From assembly GCA_949825065.1 (NCBI GenBank), contig OX463859.1, forward strand, positions 20,725,847-20,789,846: a stretch of DNA of 64,000 nt, read 5' to 3'. Made by a program: the position numbers and the translations under genes. The stretch is from Odontocerum albicorne. Taxonomy: Eukaryota > Arthropoda > Insecta > Trichoptera > Odontoceridae. Shown piece by piece: positions 34,701 through 44,010 of this stretch (its first letter is position 1; each line of letters begins with the position of its first letter). The notes beneath the pieces are model-generated. The model was not told the DNA's origin. It was given only the letters and a program-made list of their open reading frames with translations, and ran no database searches.

Positions 34701-35155
34701 CGGCCCAAGTGTCACAATTTGAAAACAATAAAACTTTGAACACACCTTCACAAGTATCACAGTTCAACAAAGAATCTTTCAATAATCTCGCTCAAATAGC
34801 GCCATTGAATAAGGAAATATTCAATAATGTCTCACACATGTCTCATTTAAGCAAGGACAGTATAAACAATCCTGAAATATCACAATATGGAAAAGAAACT
34901 ATGAATAATTCTGAAATATCGCAATATGGGAAAGAAACCTCACATATGGCTCATTTGAGAAAAGAAACCATAAATAATCCAGAAATATTGCAATACGGGA
35001 AAGAAACCTCACACATGTCTCACTTGAGTAAAGAAATCATGAACAATCCTGAAGTATCGCACTATGGAAAAGAAACCTTGAACAATCCATTGCATTTATC
35101 TCAATCCAGCAATGAAGCGTTGAATTGTTCATCACAAATACCGAGGTTCACATAA
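25773..35155 (+). CDS. C2H2 zinc-finger protein, 505 aa, 3 coding exons
   Basis: Exons 25773-25835, 26790-26958 and 33870-35155, with GT-AG introns; junction phases 0 and 1 keep frame (1518 nt with stop). The donor of exon 2 (GAAG/GTTTGA) is weak but is the only one giving the right phase; a better-looking GTGAGC a few bases upstream would not. Residues 1-21 are acidic/hydrophobic. Residues 22-51 are a Lys/Arg-rich stretch, a likely nuclear signal. Finger 1 is C2HC (C83, C86, H99, C103). Fingers 2-6 are canonical C2H2 at 28-residue spacing from C142 with TGERP(Y/F)-type linkers; the last ends at H274. The rest is Asn/Ser/Gln/Lys-rich with degenerate 14-residue repeats. Family knowledge suggests a nuclear DNA-binding regulator. 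Target and orthology are not recognised. An upstream acceptor-like CTTACAG at 25709-25715 may mark a 5'-UTR intron. Confidence 0.85.
26540..26635. repeat. tRNA-like SINE scrap in intron 1
   Basis: GGATTGAATTTAGGGTGCC with CTAGTCACCAAGTCATGG looks like a decayed minus-strand tRNA-like head. Weak. Confidence 0.35.
27035..27096. repeat. 25-bp hairpin, one mismatch
   Basis: AATAAATGTAGTCTATCGTT... pairs with its reverse complement around a 12-nt loop, 76 bp into intron 2 of the zinc-finger gene. Confidence 0.96.
27297..27425 (+). pseudogene. LINE C-terminal fragment
   Basis: Reads SKLPNSVVSAVKLNQFKHHL followed by DKFL, the end of a Jockey/CR1-like RT ORF. It parallels the minus-strand copy at 30358-30640. 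Confidence 0.7.
27878..28795 (-). mobile_element. Mariner element, minus strand, internally deleted
   Basis: TA-flanked, with terminal inverted repeats of at least 20 bp (CTACCTTGATCAAAAAGTTT). 918 bp long. The short derivative 43307-43636 has the same ends. Confidence 0.92.
27931..28590 (-). pseudogene. Mariner transposase pseudogene missing the catalytic core
   Basis: On the minus strand it starts MASTVHQRVCIKFC (28590) and continues through MTIRELEENLNIAYGSAQDI and AAKLVPKDLNFMQK. It then jumps, after an internal deletion around 28200, to NSPDPCDFFLFNRLKKPLRG and finishes with FEDWIKRWRKCVAVDGEYFE. The deletion removes the first two catalytic Asp. The remaining third-Asp block reads PDPCDFF, where relatives have PDLAPCDFF. 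A frameshift interrupts the N-terminal half. Confidence 0.88.
28990..29425 (+). pseudogene. LINE 3'-end fragment in intron 2
   Basis: Reads VPTLMCGMNEESLTKQINSA and SERRSRGCPRKICLNQVNGI before stops, then a CTCTACTCAACCCCAGCAGG-like tail and GTTTGTATGTATAAG. Same RTE-like family as 12930, 47415 and 49045. Confidence 0.7.
29590..29700 (-). repeat. hAT-like dispersed repeat, minus strand
   Basis: The reverse complement reads CTTACTCCAGTGATTCTTAA then CCTGAAGATAATG and TGTCTTTCATTGACGCTCTTCAA, matching copies in Nop56 introns at 47065-47240 and 54540-54705. Confidence 0.6.
29850..30015. repeat. 25-bp minisatellite, 7 copies
   Basis: TATCATTCTTTACATGCTTA-type units recur every 25 bp (CATTC at 29861, 29886, 29911, 29936, 29961, 29986, 30011). 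Confidence 0.93.
30358..30640 (-). pseudogene. LINE C-terminal fragment, minus strand
   Basis: Reads HCFANRVVESRNKLPTSVVS then VTLKQFINQLDMFL, the conserved end of Jockey/CR1-like ORFs, where relatives usually have W-N in place of SRN. 5'-truncated. Confidence 0.75.
30685..31972 (-). mobile_element. Mariner, mauritiana-like, copy 1 (minus strand)
   Basis: TA-flanked (30683-30684, 31973-31974). Ends share GTGTACAAATAAGT as inverted repeats, 1288 bp. Nearly identical to 60529-61813, which lies in the opposite orientation. Confidence 0.95.
30761..31798 (-). pseudogene. Mariner transposase pseudogene (mauritiana-like)
   Basis: From MSSFEPNKRHLRELLIYFF it is open for 221 codons, covering the two helix-turn-helix regions (KKSAAEAHRLLVEAYG; TLGVTQQAISHGLKSLG) and the first catalytic Asp (VTGDEKCIHYD). 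A TAA then follows GAVYRT. Beyond it the same frame shows LHDNASPHVA and PDIAPSDYHLF with the second and third Asp, broken by further TGA stops. The full reading would be about 344 codons, the normal mauritiana length. The first half being open while several stops cluster in the second half means no active enzyme. Confidence 0.93.
32293..33781. mobile_element. TA-flanked DNA transposon of unrecognised family
   Basis: A 1485-bp element (32295-33779) with TA on each side and inverted ends TCGCTACCCTAATTTTTAAA / (reverse complement of) TCGCTACACTAATTTGTAAA, continuing into TTTGCTAACTC on both. Inside, GGAGTTAGCAA or near variants recur at 32479, 32530, 33586, 33625 and 33748. No mariner transposase motif is visible. 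The only open frame is a short minus-strand one at 32795-33013, which I do not recognise. Confidence 0.65.
34775..35152 (+). repeat. Degenerate 14-codon repeat in the zinc-finger gene
   Basis: Units of SQYGKETMNNSEI type (consensus S-Q/H-x-x-K-E-x-x-N-N-P/S-x-I/V) recur through the last ~130 codons and, more diverged, further upstream. Some units are shortened (SQYGKETSHM). Part of the coding exon, not a transposon. Confidence 0.85.
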
Positions 35156-35241
35156 AATTAACCTTGCGTTTTAAAATTGTATAGGAATTTTAAAACAGAT
35201 TTTGTAGTCAAGAAAGTTATTGTAAATTTCATAGTTAAACC

Positions 35242-35253
35242 AATAAAAATAAA
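35242..35253 (+). terminator. Poly(A) signals of the zinc-finger gene
   Basis: Two AATAAA hexamers, 35242-35247 and 35248-35253, about 90 bp after the stop codon. Confidence 0.8.
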
Positions 35254-36224
35254 GCTTTTCAGCTTATATACTGTTATGAAATTTAAATAAATTATGCTAA
35301 TATCACTAATTGCATCACAAAATGCTATAAAATAATCTTATTTATTGTAATATTTTTCGTTTGTGCGACTTTGCATGAACTATGGTGCATTTGAATGTTT
35401 TTAAAACTATAAAATCATCACATTTGTACAGTCATCACATTTTCATACAGTAGAACCTCAATTATCTGAACTAAATGGAGATGAAGGTGGTTCGGATGAT
35501 GAAAAAGCCGAATAATTAAGAGGAAGAAAAAAAAATTCAAATACATAATATCTAGTAACTACCGTGATTTTGGACAATATGACACACTGGACCATAAGAC
35601 GCACCCCACATTTAAGTAAATTTTTACAAAAAAATAATTTATTTTATAAAAATATTTACAAACTCTTCATTCTTAATTATTACCATAACTTCTGCCACCG
35701 GCATTCAGTTCATCTTCACTCATTTCGTTACTGTCACATTTCATATTGTCTGAACTATTGTCACTTTCTTCAAAAACTAAGTCATCTTCAATACCATCCA
35801 AGCGCTACTTTTTCCACATTTCTTAAAATACTAGAGTTATCATTCTTTTTACAGCTTCCTATAAATTTTCCACCCAAGTACACACTTAAAAATGTGGGAA
35901 TCCCCAACTTAAATGTCCCACTCACGGGAACACCATTTTGAACTCATCCATTCGGACAGTGTCCATATGAACATGATAAAAATATACACTTCATTCAAGA
36001 ACAAGCACCAGTTTTCTCTTTCTGTAGTCTCAACATTTGTAGTTATTTTACGCGCTAAATGAACTGTCAAATCAATGTGAAGAGATTCAAAAGATATAGA
36101 AAAAATATAAAATATATAATAGTAAAAAAATTAAAGTAAAAAGAGTAAATAAACAAATATAATATGTAGGTATTAAAATTAAATATATCCATAGGTATAA
36201 AAAGAAATGTGCGTTTAATATATA

Positions 36225-37495
36225 ACACATCCATCAATAAGTCCCAGGACTAACCAACAGATGGCGCCTCTAATAATAAATCCATACCATTCTCAGTTAG
36301 TACCAACCTTTAGAAGTTACGTGTCAAACTTTCATTACATTCCGACATTGTGTCATTAAGTTACAGTGGTTTTAGTGACGCTACTTTTGCTATTTTCAAA
36401 ACAATGGAAAAAACCGAATTTCGTGTGTTGATAAAACATTGCTTTTTAATGGAAAGAAATACCGTTCAAACTCAGCGAAAGCTTGAAAAGTGTTATCCGG
36501 GCTCTGCTCCGTCGAAAACAACATTTTTCGGTGGTATGCTGACTTCAAACGCGGTCGTACAGACACAAATGATGCTGAACGCTCTGGTTGTCCAAATGAG
36601 ACTGTTACACCAGAAAAAAAAAAAAAACCCTCAAAATCGTGATGGAAAATCGCAAAGTAAAGTTGCATGAGATAACTGACATCCTGAAGATATCATTTGG
36701 TAGTGTTTACACTATTTTGCATGAACATTCTTGAAATGGGTGCCGCGTTTGCTCACAATGGAATAGAAACAACGTATCGATGATTCAGAGCGCTGTTTGG
36801 CACCGTTTACGCGAAATAAACAGGAGTTTTTGCATCGGTATGTAACAATGGATGAAATTTGGCTCCACCACTATACTCCAGAATCAAATTGGCAGTCAGC
36901 TGAGTGGAGAGCAGTCAGTGAAAGTCGTCCGGAGCGACCAAAAACTCGACAGTCGATCGGGAAGGTTATGACCTCCGTATTTTGAGATGCGCACGGTATA
37001 ATATTCATCGATCACCTTGAAAAGGGAAAAACCATCAATTGCGAATATTACATAGCGTTATTGGAGCGTTTGAAGGCGAGAAATTGCAAAAAAAACGACC
37101 CCATATGAAGAAGAAAAAAGTTCTCTTTCATCAGGACAATGCACTGTGTCACAATTCGATGGTAACGATGGCCAAATTGCATGAGTTGAACTTCGAATTG
37201 CTTCCGCACCCACCGTATTCTCCAGATTTGGCCCCCAGCGACTATTGGCTGTTCGCAGACCTCAAAAAGATGCTCCATGGAAAGAGATTTGGCTCCAATG
37301 AAGAAGTGATTGCCAAAACTAAGGCCTATTTTGAAACCAAAGATAAATCGTTCTACACGGCTGGCATAGAAAAGTTAGGAAAGCGTTAGAATGAATGTAT
37401 CGCTCTTGAAGGAGACTATGTTGATGAATAAAGAAGAATTTTGGCAAACAAATGTTGTTTTAGTAGTTAGTCCCGAGACATATTGATCGCTGTGT
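36225..37495 (+). mobile_element. Mariner, irritans-like, copy 2 (innermost of the nest)
   Basis: TA-flanked (36223-36224, 37496-37497), inverted ends ACACATCCATCAATAAGTCC / GGACTxxxTTGATCGCTGTGT-like, 1271 bp. Same family as 24086-25302 and better preserved at its 5' end. Confidence 0.92.
36404..37431 (+). pseudogene. Mariner transposase pseudogene (irritans-like, DD34D)
   Basis: Starts MEKTEFRVLIKHCFLMERN. All three catalytic Asp can be found: MDEIWLHHY, FHQDNALCH and PDLAPSDYW, the last two 34 residues apart. Disabled by a frameshift after SAPSKTT, an A-run expansion near 36617, a small deletion after LHEH (36725), TAG in place of Gln in the MEQK block (36763-36765), a TGA in place of Trp (36983-36985), and a TAG in place of the Trp before NECIAL (37387-37389). 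Confidence 0.92.
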
Positions 37496-37899
37496 TATTT
37501 TGGTAGTTTAAATTATTTTCTGCAGGGACCTCTTAAGACCATAAAATGCACCTCAATTTTAAATAGATTTTTTTTAAGTATCTTATGGTCCGACAAATAT
37601 GGTATGTTTATTTTTTTATGGAAATAATTATATTACACATTTTGAAATATTAAATGGAGAGTTATTTTTTTTGTTAGAATTTAAATTGACTTTTACTTAA
37701 AAGGTAGTCCTTTTCGAGCTGCCAAATCACGTATACTTTTGAGACAGGTTAGTTGCTGAATCACTATGACAACCTCTAATCTTTGAAAAGCATCAGAATG
37801 TGTAAGACCAGTATTCTCCCCCTCGGCAATATCTTCATTGTCTACATTTTTTTGTCCAATCCAAATAATCCAGGTTCTACTGTAATTGTATTTGTTCCA

Positions 37900-39660
37900 A
37901 AACAAAATTATAATGAAATTTTTGTTCTGAGTCCAGTGTGAAATCATTCTGTGAATATATTTTCAGCAAAAGTCTCGAGATGGTCTCAGAATCATGTAGA
38001 ACTATTCCATGAATTGGTATTTATATAAAATTTTATATTTATTTTATTATGTTTGTAAAACTTTACATGGGTGATGTGTTATTTTTTTTTGTTATTTATA
38101 TCTGGGTTTAATCGAGTTTTTTTTTATCTACAAACCAATAATGTAAATAATAAGATAAATAGATTGTGAGACATCCAGTAGTATTACACGACACGATGAT
38201 AGTGTACCATAAATGCTAGCAACTTGATCTATGTCATATTTGAACCAAACTGTTAATAAATGTAAAGGTATAAGAAACAAACCTTAGGTTGATCTTAAAC
38301 CGTGCATTCACTAGCCTTAATTTTTCCCTTTTTAAGTAAACAATCAGCAATTATATTTATTGAAATGTAAAGTAGTTATTTTTAACTGATTTTATTTTCA
38401 AACCTAGTACCTAAAACAAAAGTATTTATTGAATTTTACTGCTTAACATGTTCACTGCCAATCACATGATATTGTGTGATGTAAAGCGCACACTAGAACC
38501 ACCCACGTGATATAGTGTGGTGAGCTACAATAACTTGTATGAGTCAGTGTAGCAGCAACGTAGCCTCGGTCACATACGCAAGTTGATGTATTTCTTGCAA
38601 CCGTACATGAGACAGTTATAACAAAGTCATAAGTTTTTTTCTTCTACAAAAAAATAAACTAAAAAATTTTTTTCTTTCAGTAATAACTTGTCAAAATCAA
38701 TATGTACGATCATATTTCAAATATTCATTGAAACATTCATTTCCGCGTGCTTTAGCTTGTAATGTAACTCAACTCAATTTAACATAAAGCAGTATTAATT
38801 TGAACATACAAGCTCGTATTTTCAGTAATAGGTTTTACCGAAAGGAGTAGCCATCGCTAATATAAGACCATTCTGAGAAAAAAAAGTTTTGTATAAAATT
38901 TTAAGGATGAGATAATATTGTATACCCACCCTAAAATATACATATATTCCACGATTTTTATTTTTAAGTGAAAAAAATCCTTAATACATTGGTCATTAAA
39001 TACATATTCAAATGGTACAACAAAATCATTTTCAAACTTATTAACTCCCTGGGGTTTAATATATTATTGAAATGATCTTTTGATTTTTATTTTCCTAAAT
39101 TCACAGTTTGATCATGCCAATACCTGTGTTTTATTCATCTATTATAATTTGCCTAATTACTGAAACTAAATATTTTATGGAGCATTGATTGTTGCAATGA
39201 TGTAATGGATGTTAGAATCGTTATTCATTATTTTTATTTAGTGTACATTGCACTTGGAAAAAATGTGAACTTTAATCAAAGAAACAGCAATAATAGGTTG
39301 AAGGAATATTTTGAGATATTTTTAAAAGATGGAAAAATCAATTAGATTCAAATAAGGTCATAGCTATTTTAATAAAAACCATACAATATATCAGATAAAA
39401 ATGTGCCTTAGTTCAACACCTACCTCAGAATTAATTAATTAGGTCTAAAAGATTCTCACCCTATCTTGGACCTATATTCAACATAACAACAACCACGGTC
39501 TTCCACTTTGCCGTATCTGTTGCTTCACACCCATTTTCCTGTCAACACTATACAGTGATCCTTCCAACTATGCGAATTTGCTTTAATGGAATTTATTCTG
39601 TTTGAAACTGTAAATGCATAATAATAGTGACATCTATCAACTAATAATTTTGTCTTGGCC
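37900..39660. other. AT-rich intergenic sequence
   Basis: No gene. At 38446-38530, TTAACATGTTCACTGCCAAT followed by two CAC(A/G)TGATAT(T/A)GTGTG blocks looks like the end of a small palindromic or piggyBac-type element. Confidence 0.45.
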
Positions 39661-39664
39661 AGTG

Positions 39665-39905
39665 CTATTTGTCTTGGTGGGGTGCCTATCATTCAGACAG
39701 GATGATGTTTTCACTGGAGCGTTGAAGATCATTTTTGTTCGTGTTAGGTAGTTGATTTTTGTTTTGCAGAGGCACCGTCTATGTTCTCTCACTGGATGAT
39801 GTTTTTGTTAAAATAAGAAAAAAGTTATCTTGTGCAATAGGCAAGGATTTTTGAAGTTGTTTAGATTTTTGTGGCTTACCTCCATTCTTAGTTTCTTTCC
39901 AGTTA
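39665..39905 (+). repeat. Dispersed repeat, + copy
   Basis: GGGGTGCCTATC, GATTTTTGTTTTGCAGAGGC and GCAAGGATTTTTGAAGTTGT match the reverse complement of 43687-44010 over about 230 bp. Confidence 0.75.
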
Positions 39906-40789
39906 AAAAAAAATATTGATTCTGAAGGTTACAAATTTTTACTTTTCATTTTATCTTCTTCATCGTGATCTCAATGCTGAGGAATGTGATATGTAAATTG
40001 TTGAGCACATTCACGTGGGAAAAATAGTGCCGAGTCCTGCTGCCAACACATAGTATTTTGGGGTGTAGTACTACGAGCAAAGTGTAATAGAAATGTTTTG
40101 GGATATACTAATGTGGATAAGAGTTTGTAGAATTAGGAGAAAGAATAGGGAAAACACAGAGCAGAAGTGACCAGCCTCTGTGCCCCTCCACCAGTTTAGT
40201 GTGCACTGATAGCTTTTTGGAGCCAAAAGTGAAGAGCTGAAAATGTCAGCGGAGCAGAGGCTGAGTACTTTCTAGGTGACCCTAGACTGGCCAGTACTCT
40301 CCACAAGGTACTGCCACTTAACATCTCGTTACACTCCACATTTTATCTACTTGAACCAATTTTTGCCCCTTCTGTCCAAATTTCAGTAAGACGCACAACT
40401 TTCTCAGATAGCTGTCCAACGCGAGTAAAGCTCTGGTCTCCAGGCCAATTGATCTCATACTGTGTCTTCTCTCCCAACCTCCTAAGATCTTACTGCATGT
40501 TGTCTAGATCTCCATCTCAGTTTGCTAAGTAGTCTTCTTTTCGTGATGTTGAGCTTTCATAGTGATCTGGATTGCCACCTTTGTTAAATTCACATCGAGT
40601 TTTTATAAAAATATATAATATTATGAGTAAGCAAAACATTATTTTTTTCCAAGCAAAACATTGTATGTATCTGGCATTTGAACAATTTTTAAGTTATAAA
40701 AAATTTCATTAAATTGCAAAATTGATACAAATTTTTCAAAATGAAAATTTAAGAGAATAATATTTTTGGTCTCCTTTGTAAAATTAATC
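39906..40789. other. Intergenic, no gene seen
   Basis: Contains a somewhat GC-richer segment at 40020-40560 without an open frame or recognisable motif. Confidence 0.4.
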
Positions 40790-40794
40790 CCTGG

Positions 40795-40885
40795 GAATTT
40801 TGAGTTCGATTTGTGTTAGTACCCAGATTTTTTTTAAAAGATTTGCAGTCTGGTTTTCACTTAAGGCTTGTTTAACAGTCTACTC
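40795..40885 (+). repeat. Partial SINE
   Basis: GAGTTCGATTTGTGTTAGTA, poly(T), then CAGTCTGGTTTTCACTTAAG and GCTTGTTTAACA. This is the middle of the local SINE without A box or tail. Confidence 0.75.
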
Positions 40886-40889
40886 CATT

Positions 40890-41895
40890 CTATACACCCT
40901 AAGGTAACTTAAGAGTCCAATCCATTATTAGCAAATCCCCATAAAATGTGAACACTATTCCAGATCGCACCTGAATACTCGACTAGGCACACTTTTTACA
41001 CATTCACATTTCACCACCTCAAAAGTACCACCATTTTAACTACACACAATTTGATCAGTCACTTGACTTGTCTCTTATCTGATAGACTGGAGTGTTAGAG
41101 TCTCTTGGTAGCCTTGGTGATCAGGGTAGAATTTTAAAGAGGTAAAATGATCTTACATCCCCGAGGCCCAAAAGATGTTACAAAAGACCTATATGTTTAA
41201 AAATAAACTGGTTCCCTTTTTTGAGTAGCATAGAGAATCAACCTGAAACATTCATGCATGCATTCTACCAACTAGACCACAGAATCGGTAAAAAATATTG
41301 TACATTTGCGAAAAATGATTTTGAATTTTTATTTTAAGCAATTGCTAAAAATAATGTTCACATTTCTTAGAGGCGCTACAAGTAGATTTATTCCTTCCTA
41401 ACAGTAGCTATAAAGTAATTATGTTACTACTTTTTAATTAACAGATTAAGTAGCATGCTATTTTGGAATAAAAGTAACAATGATATCTTTTCAGTAACTT
41501 TTACATCACAGATTTGAATTATCACAGTAAAAAATCAATAAAAGAAAATAATGTTATCATTCCAACTTCATCATCCTCACTGGAAATCTCCTCGATTCAA
41601 AAATAATCAATGCACCATTTTGTGTCAGAATATAATTCTTTTATGTCCATTTGTTTTTTTGGTAGATAAAAAAAAAACACTTCGATATTGTTAATTGCAA
41701 TCAAGAATATGAAATAAATACTTAGATTTATTATATCATAAGAAGTTTTAAATCACTTTGATTCTGAATATATTATTTACTAAAATTCTTTAATATATTG
41801 ATTGAACTTATATACACATGTTTAATTTTTACCATAAATCAAACCTGGAATATGACAGATGAAATTTTTTTTATGATGACACATATAAAACGTAT
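40890..41895. other. AT-rich intergenic sequence
   Basis: No gene. A short minus-strand tRNA-like scrap (CTACCAACTAGACCACAG) lies at about 41266-41283. Confidence 0.5.
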
Positions 41896-41901
41896 TGTAT
41901 A

Positions 41902-42456
41902 GGGTCTTTCAAATTGAGCGGTTTTTTTAATTAATTTTTTTTAACTCTTGAATAAAACCCACAATTTGCTTTGATTTCAAAAAACTTTTTATTGGTCATT
42001 GAAGTATAATGCATGCCATTTAAAGACAATAAACAATATCCGCCAAATGTCCACCTCTTGCAGCTCCACAGATGTCCACTTTTTTGTCAAAATTTTTTCG
42101 ATGACATTTTAGCATAATTGCAGTTCTAACTCACCAATAACGCGAATAATTTCGTCCTTCAGCTCAGAAATTGATTGGGGGTTATTCTTATAGACCTGGA
42201 TTTTCACGTAACTCCAGAGAAAATAGTCCCAACGGTGTCAGATCACATAATCTTGGTGGTCAATTAACATCACCGTTTCCGGAGATTACAATAGATACAA
42301 TAATTCTCAATTTGAACGCGTTGTTATATTGTATACGATGACATTTTTATAAATGCCATACATTACACTTCTCAAATGTCATAAGACCCAGGCAAGTTCG
42401 CGACGCCATCTGTGTTTTATCCAAGAATTGAAAAAACCGCTCAATTTGAAAGATCT
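41902..42456 (-). mobile_element. Mariner-like element, internally deleted, minus strand
   Basis: TA-flanked inverted ends GGTCTTTCAAATTGAGCGGT. The minus strand retains SPRSCDLTPLDYFLWSYVK, the third catalytic block of the same lineage as 9447-10167, followed by a decayed C-terminus. The first two catalytic blocks are absent. Confidence 0.82.
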
Positions 42457-42797
42457 TATAGTTTCATTTACTTACAGTAAGTACATTTTAGACATAATTA
42501 CAAAACGAGTAGCCCAGAGAGACAGGTGTTGAAACCCTGAGAGCTAGTCACCCTAGTTATATACTTCTTTATGCTAGAAAGAGTTTAGAAAACATTTTAA
42601 TGCTGTTTGCATGAGAGAGTATAGATGCTATCACTGGCTCTATCCTGGTTTATTTTTACTGGGAATGCCATCCTATAGAGCACTAGAGAGTGGAAGGTAC
42701 TTTTGATACGAGTGTTTCCTTTTTTTAAAAATAAAGATTGAAATATGTTTTATGGATGAGATTTAAACAATGTGCTAGAATATACATATTTCTATAT

Positions 42798-42875
42798 TTA
42801 ACCGTTCGAGTGCTGAGAGTCTATATATAGACGTTTTATAGTATTGAAAAAAATGTCCAGCAGTAAAACGGTTAA
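42798..42875. mobile_element. 70-bp MITE with TTAA flanks
   Basis: CCGTTCGAGTGCTG at the left and CAGCAGTAAAACGG at the right are imperfect inverted repeats, flanked by TTAA (42798-42801, 42872-42875). TTAA is the piggyBac target. A palindrome TCTATATATAGA lies inside. Confidence 0.6.
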
Positions 42876-43306
42876 ATACTCGATATGATGAAAAGTTCAA
42901 CTTATTTTTCCTTGGGGATTTTGACAACTACGAATTAATAAAAGTGTTTATTTAATAAAGTAACACATACATTTGCCAAAGGCTATACAAATTTGTCTTA
43001 AAAACTTATCGTATTTGTATATTATGAACTAACTTCATTTTAATTTCCTATGTATAATTTTTATTTTCAATAATCTCAAATGAATTAAAGTATTTATTTA
43101 AGAAGCGAAACTTAAGTTACGAGCTAAAAATAAAAAAATTGCAAGGAAAGAAATGGCAAGAGTTGGGTGACAAAATGGAATTAGAAAAAATAGATAGCAG
43201 ATTTCTTCATGAACGTTTGAAGTTCATATAAAATTTAAGGATGAATAATTGTTTATTTTATTTATTTAACAAATGGTGCATTTGCTAATTATAAATGTTA
43301 GACTTA

Positions 43307-43636
43307 CTACCTTGATCAAAAAGTTTTAGGACCAGCCACCGTGTGGCGCTGTCAGTTACCCGATTGGTATTCTTTTTTTTGTTAGGTTACCACATCTATC
43401 ATTGACACTTCCCTCCAAATTTCAGCGTCATAGCTTGACATTTGTAAAAGTTATGCTGTACTGAGGACATACCGAAAATTGAGTACCAGCGGTGTTTCAA
43501 GGATTGGATCAAGCGCTGGCGTAAATGCGTTGCAGTCGATGGGGAGTACTTTGAAGGGGACCATTATCGATTTTGATGAATAACCTTGTATTTTCGATTT
43601 TATGAATAAAGTTTTAAAACTTTTTGATCAAGGTAG
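43307..43636 (+). mobile_element. 330-bp mariner-derived MITE
   Basis: Ends CTACCTTGATCAAAAAGTTT, TA-flanked, as in 27878-28795. It is that element with nearly all coding sequence removed: the 5' untranslated part joins directly to the last ~40 codons (KIEYQRCFKDWIKRWRKC, plus strand). A stop follows shortly. Confidence 0.93.
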
Positions 43637-43686
43637 TATTTGATAAAAGGTGTTTTTCTTTAATATATATTTATGGCATAGTATTA

Positions 43687-44010
43687 TAACCTCATTGCCA
43701 GGTTCTTATTTTTCCCGCTAAGGAGAGTTTACTTCTTTCTACACAATGGCGGTGAGCCCTCTCAGCGGGAAAAATAACCACGACAACTTCAAAAATCCTT
43801 ACCCATCGCAATAGATCCGTTTTTCCTGCTTTAACAATAACGCTATCGAGTGATGAGACAGGCGGCGCCTCTATAAAAACAAAAATCAATCGCCTTACAC
43901 GAGAAAAGGATCTTCAAAGCTCTTCATCTTGAATAATGGTTGTGAACTCCTATACAAAAATTCAATGAAAACGTCACCCTATCCCATCGGTAGGCACCCC
44001 GCCACCCTAA
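43687..44010 (-). repeat. Dispersed repeat, - copy
   Basis: Inverted partner of 39665-39905. Its minus strand also contains GGAGTTCACAACCATTATTC, the core of the 67-bp insertion at 14726-14792. Confidence 0.75.

Larger units (their letters stand above)
35562..37602. mobile_element. Second-level TA-flanked element inside the pogo-like copy
   Basis: Ends carry GGACCATAAGACGCACC (35594-35610) and the matching inverted TCTTATGGTCCGACAAATATGG (37581-37602). TA flanks both sides. Internal copies of the ACCATAA(A/G)A(C/T)GCACC motif occur near 37539. The family is not named with confidence. Confidence 0.55.
35448..37882 (-). mobile_element. Pogo/Tigger-like transposon carrying nested insertions
   Basis: Left end CAGTAGAACCTCAATTATCT and right end GGTTCTACTG, each flanked by TA. 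Minus-strand 37693-37947 reads GLTHSDAFQRLEVVI and SIRDLAARKGL, like the C-terminus of pogo/jerky-type transposases (family knowledge). The rest of the transposase is destroyed by the insertions at 35562-37602. Confidence 0.72.
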
